A model generated the notes under the pieces. That model did not search any database and was not told where the DNA came from. It saw only the letters and a program-made list of their open reading frames with translations. From Streptacidiphilus carbonis (lineage in GTDB: Bacteria; Actinomycetota; Actinomycetes; Streptomycetales; Streptomycetaceae), in the NCBI RefSeq assembly GCF_000787775.1, contig NZ_BBPM01000015.1:116122-160059 (forward strand): a DNA stretch of 43,938 nt, read 5' to 3'. Below are positions 38,238 through 43,938 of this stretch, one piece after another (position 1 is the first letter of the stretch; every line of letters starts with the position of its first letter). Made by a program: the position numbers and the translations under genes.

Positions 38238-39563
38238 ATGATCGAGGAACGGGTACTGGACAGCCCCGAGGAGCTGGCCCGCGCCGACGACACCGGGATC
38301 CTGCTCGATCTGGCCTCCGCGGGGGCCGCTGTCCGCACCGCGGTGCGGCTCGCGGGCGAAGCCGGTCTCGACCGGCTCAACCCCGAGGGACGCCCCCGGG
38401 CGGTCTTCGTCGCCGGACACGGGACCGCCGCCCTGGCCGGCGAACTGCTGGCCGCGCTGGGCAACGGCAGCTGCCCCGTCACCGTGCTCCGTCCGACCAG
38501 CGCGGACGACTCCGCTGGTTCGGCCATCGCCTTCACCTCCGCTCTGCTGTGGAACCTGCCCGGCTGGGCGGGTCCGTCCGATCTGCTGATCGCACTGTCC
38601 ACCACCGGCGCCGAGCCCGGCCTGGTCTCACTTCTGGAGCAGGGCTATGCGCGCGGCTGCTCCAACGTCGCCGTCGCACCGGCGGACAGCCCGCTGTCCG
38701 AGGCGGCGCTGCAGACGCGTGGCCTGCCGCTGCCCTTCGTGGCCCCGGGCGAGGCTCCGCGGTACCGCACCGCGTTCCCGGAGGGGGACCTGCCCCGGGA
38801 ACTCCCCTCCTCGCTCTGGAGCCTGCTCGCCCCGGCCCTCGCGCTGACCGACCGGGTCGGTGCGGTGGACGCGGCCCCGGCCTCGGTACAGGCGGCCGCC
38901 GACCGGCTCGACGAGGCCGCAGTGCGCTGCCGCCCCGGCGCGGAGACCTACGGCAACCCGGCCAAGACCCTCGCCGTCCAGCTGGACGAGGTGCTGCCGC
39001 TGCTCTGGAGCGACGGCCCCTGCACCGCGGCGGTCGCGCTCAGGTTCGCCGCCGCACTGGCGGACCTGGCCGGCCGTCCGGCCGTCTGCGCGACCCTGCC
39101 CGAGGCCCTGAGCACCCAGCAGGGCCTGCTGGCCGGGCGCCTCGCCCCCGATCCGGACGAGGACGACTTCTTCCGGGACCGCGCCGAGGACGGCGCCGAG
39201 CTCAGGCTCAAGGTGCTGCTGCTGCACCGCTCGCCGGAACCGGAGCAGTTCGCCGACCCGTCGGCCGATCCGCTTGCGGACCAGCCGGCCGACCGGCCCG
39301 AGGAGCCCGGTGCCCCAGGGGCGTGGGGCGGCCCCGCACGCGGCGCCTCCCGACGGCCCACCTCGCGCCGGATCCTGGCGCGGGCCCGACGTCTTGCGAC
39401 GGACCATCAGATCGCCGTCGGCGAACTGGCCAGCGCCCGCCCGGACGGCCTCGAAGCGATCGCCGAACTCATCGCCCTCACCGACTTCGCCGCCGCCTAC
39501 CTCGGTCTCGCCGCCTCGGGCACCGCCGACCTCCCAGCCGGCACAGCACCGGCCGACACCTAG
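38238..39563 (+). CDS. SIS-domain protein, phosphosugar isomerase-like
   Basis: A 441-residue cytoplasmic protein in the slot between manB and manA. The N-terminal half has an SIS-like phosphosugar-binding fold: AVFVAGHGTAALAGELLAAL, then DLLIALSTTGAEPGLVSLLEQ, with the serine/threonine-rich STTGAEP loop that binds a sugar phosphate. The C-terminal half resembles the bifunctional phosphoglucose/phosphomannose isomerase pattern only weakly. Residues 338-374 are a low-complexity Pro/Ala/Asp/Gly-rich stretch. The ATG at 38238 has the ribosome binding site AGGGAGG at 38224-38230. It could act as a second mannose/glucose phosphate isomerase or as a regulator of the pathway; the sequence does not decide between these. 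Confidence 0.83.
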   Translation: MIEERVLDSPEELARADDTGILLDLASAGAAVRTAVRLAGEAGLDRLNPEGRPRAVFVAGHGTAALAGELLAALGNGSCPVTVLRPTSADDSAGSAIAFTSALLWNLPGWAGPSDLLIALSTTGAEPGLVSLLEQGYARGCSNVAVAPADSPLSEAALQTRGLPLPFVAPGEAPRYRTAFPEGDLPRELPSSLWSLLAPALALTDRVGAVDAAPASVQAAADRLDEAAVRCRPGAETYGNPAKTLAVQLDEVLPLLWSDGPCTAAVALRFAAALADLAGRPAVCATLPEALSTQQGLLAGRLAPDPDEDDFFRDRAEDGAELRLKVLLLHRSPEPEQFADPSADPLADQPADRPEEPGAPGAWGGPARGASRRPTSRRILARARRLATDHQIAVGELASARPDGLEAIAELIALTDFAAAYLGLAASGTADLPAGTAPADT

Positions 39564-39638
39564 AGCAGTCACAGCCGACCCAGGCACACTGACCTCCATT
39601 TGTTGACTGCTTGATCGCTCAGAATCAGGAAACTCACT

Positions 39639-40919
39639 GTGGACCGGCTCACCAACACCATCCGTCCCTACGCCTGGGGCTCCCGCACCGCCCTGCCGGC
39701 CCTGCTCGGGACCCCGCCCACCGGTGAACCGCAGGCGGAGCTGTGGATGGGAGCCCACCCCGGAGCACCGTCCACCGTCCACCGGGGCCAAGGCCCGCAG
39801 ACCCTGGACACCGTCATCGGCGCCGACCCCGAGGGCGAACTCGGCGCCCCGGTCGTGCAGCGCTTCGGCCCGGCCCTGCCCTTCCTCCTCAAGGTCCTCG
39901 CAGCAGGCGAGCCGCTCTCGCTCCAGGTCCACCCCGACCTCGACCAGGCCAGGGCCGGGTTCGCCGACGAGGAGCGGCGGGGCGTGCCCATCGACGCCCC
40001 CGACCGCAACTACAAGGACGCCAACCACAAGCCCGAGCTCATCTGCGCCCTCGACGACGCCGAGGGAGCCGCCTTCGAAGGACTCTGCGGATTCCGCGCA
40101 CCGGATGCGACCGCACAGCTCCTGGAGAGCCTGGCCGTCCCCGCACTCGCGCCCCTGGCCGAGGTCCTGCGCGGCAAGCCCGAGGAGGAGGCCCTCCGCG
40201 AGGCACTGACGCTGATCCTCACCGCCGCCCCGACCACCGTCCGCAGCACCGTCGCCGACACCACCGCCGCCCTGGAGCGCGCCGCCGCAGCCGGGCCCGA
40301 CGGGCTGCCCGAGGAGATCCACTCCGCGCTCGCGTCCTACGCCGCCCTCGGCCACGCGTTCCCCGACGACCCCGGCGTCGTCGCGGCCCTGCTGCTCAAC
40401 CACGTCCGGCTCCAGCCGGGCGAGGCCCTCTACCTCGGGGCCGGAATCCCGCACGCCTACCTCAGCGGCATCGGCGTGGAACTCATGGCCAACTCGGACA
40501 ATGTGCTGCGCTGCGGCCTGACGTCCAAGCATGTGGACGTGCCCGAGCTGCTCCGCATCGTTCACTTCCGCAGCACCGAACCCGGCGTGCTGCGCCCCGT
40601 CCCGGTCCCCGGCTCGGACGGCGAGGCGTTGTACCCGACGCCCATCGACGAGTTCCGGCTCTCCCGCTACCTGCTGGACCCCGGCGCCCACGGCCGCCGC
40701 ATCCCCACGGTCACTCCGCAGATCCTGCTCTGCACCGAGGGGGCCACGGTCCTCACCGATGCGGACGGTGGTTCACTCACGCTTCGTCGCGGCGAATCCG
40801 CGTTCATTCCCGCCCACGGCACCCGGGCCGTACAGGGCTCTGACGTCACCGACCTGCTCGTTGCCGGGGCGTCCGGCGAGGCCCGCAGCACGGTCTTCCG
40901 TGCCACCGTGTCGATGTGA
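39639..40919 (+). CDS. manA: mannose-6-phosphate isomerase ManA (type I)
   Basis: A 426-residue zinc enzyme that converts fructose-6-phosphate to mannose-6-phosphate, the entry to GDP-mannose. It begins MDRLTNTIRPYAWGSRTAL, and the zinc-site signatures are LSLQVHPDLDQA, DANHKPELICAL and LGAGIPHAYLSGIGVELMANSDN. RCGLTSKHVDVPELLRI follows, as in bacterial type I isomerases. The GTG at 39639 has AGGA about 7 bases upstream. It closes the manB-Trm112-SIS-manA run and is followed by two small hairpins. TTGACT at 39603-39608 could mark its own promoter. Confidence 0.95.
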   Translation: MDRLTNTIRPYAWGSRTALPALLGTPPTGEPQAELWMGAHPGAPSTVHRGQGPQTLDTVIGADPEGELGAPVVQRFGPALPFLLKVLAAGEPLSLQVHPDLDQARAGFADEERRGVPIDAPDRNYKDANHKPELICALDDAEGAAFEGLCGFRAPDATAQLLESLAVPALAPLAEVLRGKPEEEALREALTLILTAAPTTVRSTVADTTAALERAAAAGPDGLPEEIHSALASYAALGHAFPDDPGVVAALLLNHVRLQPGEALYLGAGIPHAYLSGIGVELMANSDNVLRCGLTSKHVDVPELLRIVHFRSTEPGVLRPVPVPGSDGEALYPTPIDEFRLSRYLLDPGAHGRRIPTVTPQILLCTEGATVLTDADGGSLTLRRGESAFIPAHGTRAVQGSDVTDLLVAGASGEARSTVFRATVSM

Positions 40920-40931
40920 CCTAAGAAGTAC

Positions 40932-40958
40932 ACCCGGGCACCGACAAACGCCCCGGGT
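40932..40958 (+). terminator. manA terminator hairpin
   Basis: ACCCGGG (40932-40938) and CCCGGGT (40952-40958) form a 7-bp stem, 13 bases after the manA stop. A second stem, TTCCGG (about 40958-40963) with CCGGAA (about 40973-40978), follows it. Together they separate manA from the convergent 41026-41520 gene. Confidence 0.6.
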
Positions 40959-40992
40959 TCCGGAGGAAAGAGCCGGAATCCGAGGCGAATGC

Positions 40993-41006
40993 CACTCGTA
41001 CGAGTG
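40993..41006. other. 14-bp perfect palindrome
   Basis: CACTCGTACGAGTG lies between two convergent genes. It has no loop, so it looks more like a protein-binding site than a terminator, but no promoter is near it. Confidence 0.4.
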
Positions 41007-41025
41007 ATCCTGGTGGGGCGAGGGA

Positions 41026-41520
41026 TCAGCCCCCCAGCACCAGCTTCTCCAGCGCGGCCCGGGCCCTGGCGTCGGAGCGGGCCCGCAGCGACACGGCGGT
41101 CGCGAGCGCGGTGGCCCACTCGTCCAGGCCCACCGGCTTCCGGGACAGCACCACGCCGCGCACCACCGTGGCGACCTCGCCCTGCGGGCGCCCGTGCGCC
41201 AGGGTGAGGATCAGCCGCCGGTCGTCGAGCGAGACCTCCAGCTTCTCGACCCGGCCCTCCCGGCCGGCCAGCCGGTCGCCGACCGAGCGCTTGCGCTCGA
41301 AGGCCACGCAGCCGGGCGGCAGCGCGTCGGCCAGTGAATCCGTCAGCACCTTGACGTAGATCTCCAGGTCCGCCGAGTCCTGGCGGAGGGCGGCGGCCAG
41401 CATGTCGATGGACGCCTCCGGAGCCTCGGGCACACCGTCGACGGCGCCCGCGCCGTCAGCGCCCTCCTCGGCTCCGCTCTCGTCGTCCGACCGCGCGGGC
41501 AACGGGTCATGCTCACTCAT
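41026..41520 (-). CDS. conserved actinobacterial hypothetical protein, acidic N-terminus
   Basis: A 164-residue soluble protein. Residues 1-45 are acidic and low in complexity (SDDESGAEEGADGAGAV); the remainder looks conserved: DMLAAALRQDSADLEIYVKVLTDSLADALPPGCVAFERKRS, then LEVSLDDRRLILTLAHGRPQGEVATVVRGVVLSRKPV and a C-terminal ARARAALEKLVLGG. No catalytic motif is visible. I chose ATG 41520, which follows a GGGATGG ribosome binding site that is itself tandemly duplicated. It is downstream of two YbjQ-domain genes in the same direction (57 bp gap), so it may act with them. I do not recognise a named family. Confidence 0.75.
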   Translation of the reverse strand: MSEHDPLPARSDDESGAEEGADGAGAVDGVPEAPEASIDMLAAALRQDSADLEIYVKVLTDSLADALPPGCVAFERKRSVGDRLAGREGRVEKLEVSLDDRRLILTLAHGRPQGEVATVVRGVVLSRKPVGLDEWATALATAVSLRARSDARARAALEKLVLGG

Positions 41521-41521
41521 G

Positions 41522-41551
41522 GTCCATCCCTGCGTCGTCCATCCCTGCGTC
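41522..41551. repeat. 15-bp tandem duplication over the ribosome binding site
   Basis: GTCCATCCCTGCGTC occurs twice in a row (41522-41536, 41537-41551). On the minus strand each copy carries GGGATGGAC, giving two ribosome-binding-like sequences before ATG 41520. The duplication keeps frame with an upstream alternative start. Confidence 0.88.
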
Positions 41552-41577
41552 AACAACAACCGGACCTTCGAAGCTTC

Positions 41578-42408
41578 TCACCCGTCAAGGCTGAGCACCA
41601 TCGTCGGCCGCTCGATCTCGTGGTCCGGGCGCAGCGGGCGCACCGCGGTGCCGATGGAGAAGAACTCGGTGGTGTGGCCGCCCCAGCGGTGGTTGTGCGC
41701 GTTCAGCTGAACCCCGACGACGCCCTCGGCGTGCAACGCCTCCGCCTCCGCCTGCATCCGCGCCATGGCCAGCTCGCGGGCGTCGTAGAGGGCCTGGGTG
41801 AACTGCTCGATCTCGACGTTCTTGCCGAGGTTGGAGAAGACCGCGCCCATCTTCTGGTGGGCGATGTGGTAGACGCAGGTGCCCATCACCATGCCCAGCG
41901 GCGCGTAGCCGGCCCGGATCAGGGTCCAGAAGTCCTGCCCGGACAGGTCGGAGGTGAACGGCTGGCCCTTGTTGTTGCGCCAGCTGCCGCCGCCGGGGGG
42001 AGGGTTGTCCGCCTTGACGGCGGTGCCGATGGCGATGAACTCTGCCACGTCGTTGCCGAACTCACGCGCCTCGACGGTCAGCCGCACCCCGACGATGCCG
42101 TCCGCCCCCAGCGCCGCGGCCTCGGCCTCCATCCGGGTCATGGCCAACTCCCGCGCGTGGTACATGGCCTGACTGAGCGTCTCCAGCTCCTGGTTCTTCC
42201 CCCAGCGGCCGATCTGGATGCCCACGTGGTAGATGGAGCTGCCCAGCACCAGGCCGATCGGCTTGAACCCGGCCTCGCGCACCAGCAGGAACTCGTTCAC
42301 GGACAGGTCGCTGGTGAAGATGGAACCGGGCTTGCCCGGCTCCAGCTCGGCCAGCCGCCGCATCGCATCGGCCGGAACGCCCTGGGCGTTCGGCTCCGTG
42401 TTCGTCAT
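41578..42408 (-). CDS. double-domain YbjQ family protein
   Basis: A 276-residue cytoplasmic protein with two copies of the YbjQ fold (heavy-metal-binding family, PF01906-like). The first copy is FTSDLSVNEFLLVREAGFKPIGLVLGSS ... EFIAIGTAV (about 35-137); the second is FTSDLSGQDFWTLIRAGYAPLGMVMGTC ... EFFSIGTAV (about 155-258). Each has AMYHARELAMTRMEAEAAALGADGIVGV or its variant. ATG 42408 has AGGGG upstream; ATG 42423 is an alternative. Family members form ring-shaped pentamers in other bacteria and their function is uncertain. It is the middle gene of a three-gene minus-strand group. Confidence 0.87.
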   Translation of the reverse strand: MTNTEPNAQGVPADAMRRLAELEPGKPGSIFTSDLSVNEFLLVREAGFKPIGLVLGSSIYHVGIQIGRWGKNQELETLSQAMYHARELAMTRMEAEAAALGADGIVGVRLTVEAREFGNDVAEFIAIGTAVKADNPPPGGGSWRNNKGQPFTSDLSGQDFWTLIRAGYAPLGMVMGTCVYHIAHQKMGAVFSNLGKNVEIEQFTQALYDARELAMARMQAEAEALHAEGVVGVQLNAHNHRWGGHTTEFFSIGTAVRPLRPDHEIERPTMVLSLDG

Positions 42409-42493
42409 CTCGCTACCCCTCATAGACCCAAGCAGTTCGGACAGTCAGTCAGTGGGCGACCGGTGGCCGGCCGCGGACAGGCGGAAGGCTGTG

Positions 42494-43513
42494 CTAGCGA
42501 CCCGTCTCGTTCAGCTCCTGCACCAGCCGCTGGTACTGCGCCCGGTCCCCGTAGGGGCTGGACGCCACCGCGGCCAGCCGCCGCTTCAGCAGCTCGCCGC
42601 GGTCGCCCAGCGGCATCACCGAGAGCGTCCGGGGCGGCTCACGCCGGGCCTCGAACCTGGCGATGGTGGTGCCCACCATCGTCGACTCGGCGACGTGGTC
42701 CTCCTGCTCGGAGTTGTTGCGGTTCCGCGCCCGCAGGCACGACTCCCGCCAGACCCGCAGATCGCTGCTGGCCATGATGACCGCGTCGCCGCCCTGCCGG
42801 GCGCCCTGGAGCTGCAGCTGCCGCCGTGCGTCGGAACGCACCTCGTGGATCAGCTCACTCCATCCGGTGACCTCGATATTGCGCCAGGAGAAGCTCTGCG
42901 ACCGGGTGCGGTAGTCGTCGTGGCGCACCCCGATCGACATCCCCACCAGCAGCTCCACCGGAACCCATCCGGAGGCGACCAGCTTGCCGAAGCCCTGCCC
43001 GTCCAGGTGCGAGGTGAACGGATGCTTCGGCCGTACCGGCCCCTGGGCCCGGACCGCGGTCCCGATCACCTTGAACTCCAGGCAGTTCGGCTGGGCCGCG
43101 AACGGCGCCATGGTCAGGGCGGCGGAGACCACCCCGTCCCCGCCCAGCGCCAGGCACTCGGCGGTCATCCGCTGCAGCGCGGTCTGCCGTGCGCTGTTGA
43201 ACACCGCTACGAGCGCGGCGGCCGGCGACCCCTCCCCGGAGACCGCGATCGGCGCATCCCCCACGTTCCCGTAGCTGAAGCCGTAGCCGGCGCCGGGGAA
43301 CAGGCAGTCGTGGTAGCCCCAGTACCGGCCGCTCCGGCCGACGTGGTAGACCGCTGACCCCATCACCTGTCCGACCGGTTCGAACCCGACCGAACGGATC
43401 GCCGCGAACTCACCGGTCGACAACGCCGAGGTCCACGTCCCGCTCGCCCTGACCTCGGCCATGCGCTCCGCTGCCGCCGGCGGCAGCCCGCTGCCGCTCC
43501 ATGGCACCGACAT
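42494..43513 (-). CDS. divergent double-domain YbjQ-like protein
   Basis: A 339-residue protein related to its downstream neighbour. Domain one: TSALSTGEFAAIRSVGFEPVGQVMGSAVYHVG ... LEFKVIGTAV (about 33-140), with an expanded Gly/Tyr loop (FPGAGYGFSYGN). Domain two starts FTSHLDGQGFGKLVASGWVPVELLVG and is more diverged, ending before a C-terminal extension (about 245-339) rich in charged residues (RFEARREPPRTLSVMPLGDRGELLKRRL). ATG 43513 was chosen; a GTG at 43522 is possible. It precedes the other YbjQ gene by 85 bp and is probably co-transcribed. No function is known. Confidence 0.83.
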   Translation of the reverse strand: MSVPWSGSGLPPAAAERMAEVRASGTWTSALSTGEFAAIRSVGFEPVGQVMGSAVYHVGRSGRYWGYHDCLFPGAGYGFSYGNVGDAPIAVSGEGSPAAALVAVFNSARQTALQRMTAECLALGGDGVVSAALTMAPFAAQPNCLEFKVIGTAVRAQGPVRPKHPFTSHLDGQGFGKLVASGWVPVELLVGMSIGVRHDDYRTRSQSFSWRNIEVTGWSELIHEVRSDARRQLQLQGARQGGDAVIMASSDLRVWRESCLRARNRNNSEQEDHVAESTMVGTTIARFEARREPPRTLSVMPLGDRGELLKRRLAAVASSPYGDRAQYQRLVQELNETGR

Positions 43514-43550
43514 CCGCTCCACCCCATCCGCCGCGACCCAGGACGAAACC

Positions 43551-43919
43551 CTAGGACGAAGATTCGACCGTGCGCATCGGAATGTACGCCTGTCCTCTCG
43601 AATCCATCACACACCCCCGAGGCCGAATCCGGCCGTACCGCGGGCACCGCGTCGGCGGGTCGGTGTAGATTCGTTCCAGAGCCAGACGTCGCTGCTGATG
43701 GCGGTCGGTGAGCTCGGGCAGGTCGTCCGCGAGGGCGCGCCGCGGTCCGGGCCAGCCGAGGGAGAGAGGGCCTCCGACGCACTGGGCCGCAGAAGGCACG
43801 ACCCCGCAGACCCGCGCACCCCGCGCGACGTCGGCGCTGTTCGTCGTGTCCGCGGTCCACCACTGCCCGGGTCGGCGCGCCGCCGACGCCTCGTAGCGAT
43901 AGCGATGGAGACCAAGCAT
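43551..43919 (-). CDS. hypothetical protein, possibly decayed
   Basis: An open frame of 122 codons from ATG 43919 (MLGLHRYRYEASAARRPGQ...). It has three Cys spread without a motif, LADDLPELTDRHQQRRLALERI that could be a helix, and a C-terminus RGQAYIPMRTVESSS. Third positions are less uniformly GC-rich than in the neighbours, and I recognise no family. It could be a real small gene or the remnant of a longer one; the 43514-43938 stretch otherwise holds no convincing gene. Confidence 0.35.
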   Translation of the reverse strand: MLGLHRYRYEASAARRPGQWWTADTTNSADVARGARVCGVVPSAAQCVGGPLSLGWPGPRRALADDLPELTDRHQQRRLALERIYTDPPTRCPRYGRIRPRGCVMDSRGQAYIPMRTVESSS

Positions 43920-43938
43920 GTCCGCAACTCCCACCGGT
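43918..43938 (+). CDS. possible start of a plus-strand gene cut by the window end
   Basis: ATG at 43918 is preceded by GATGGAG about 8 bases upstream and continues MSATPTG to the window end. Only seven codons are visible, and the ATG overlaps the start of the antisense frame above, so at most one of the two is likely to be real. Confidence 0.3.

Noticed and set aside
1-43938. CRISPR arrays, tRNA or rRNA genes, insertion sequences, prophage genes
   Set aside because: I looked for repeat-spacer periodicity, tRNA cloverleaf ends, transposase motifs and phage genes and saw none; the repeats present are short tandem or dispersed hairpin elements.

Overview
The window is high-GC actinobacterial chromosome, most likely from Streptomyces or a close relative (Streptacidiphilus, Kitasatospora). 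The basis is GC-rich third codon positions, frequent GTG starts, four-base GTGA/ATGA gene overlaps, a WhiB developmental regulator, F420 cofactor genes, and the conserved actinobacterial block fbiA-fbiB ... whiB ... metallopeptidase/DUF3499/manB/Trm112/SIS/manA. From memory, that block resembles the Mycobacterium tuberculosis region around Rv3255c-Rv3267. I see no phage, transposon, CRISPR, tRNA or rRNA; the region looks like core chromosome.

Layout. (1) 1-5350: a four-gene ABC importer operon on the minus strand (lipoprotein, two permeases, ATPase), with a divergent GntR/UTRA regulator and an operator-like palindrome in its promoter. (2) 5358-16920: six LytR-CpsA-Psr (LCP) cell-wall glycopolymer ligases plus a membrane-anchored LytR_C-only protein, all on the minus strand, interrupted by one plus-strand family 2 glycosyltransferase. 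(3) 17107-18943: a truncated acyl-CoA-synthetase-like protein (TIGR03089 type) and an AlkA-like DNA glycosylase. (4) 19095-21412: fbiB and fbiA for coenzyme F420. (5) 21504-24512: a sugar-nucleotide epimerase with a CxxH...CxxC insert and a two-component system. (6) 24628-28270: a tightly coupled plus-strand operon of a GT2-DUF2064 fusion, a SAM methyltransferase and a GT-C/DUF2029 membrane glycosyltransferase. (7) 28176-28950: a cysteine dioxygenase gene preceded by an unannotated 27-residue leader peptide ending Cys-Cys-Arg-Cys-Ser, followed at once by a perfect 11-bp hairpin. (8) 29310-40919: whiB, a 1,332-residue GT2 membrane protein with a Tyr/Gln/Pro/Gly-rich tail, a DUF5719-like secreted protein, a divergent zincin-like protein and DUF3499 protein, then manB, Trm112-like, SIS-domain and manA. 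(9) 41026-43513: a conserved acidic protein and two double-domain YbjQ proteins, followed by a poorly coding end.

How the parts fit. manA and manB make mannose-1-phosphate for GDP-mannose. The glycosyltransferases would use activated sugars to build envelope glycans, and the LCP enzymes would attach glycopolymers to peptidoglycan. WhiB and the two-component system are the regulators. The main theme is envelope glycan biology beside F420 and sulfur-amino-acid functions.

The most notable item is the cysteine leader peptide/hairpin. Next are the LCP array, with its repeated cytoplasmic LPPEL motif and C-terminal tail cysteines, and the GT2-DUF2064/methyltransferase/GT-C operon, for which I know no assigned product. 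All functional calls come from reading motifs by eye; no database search was possible.
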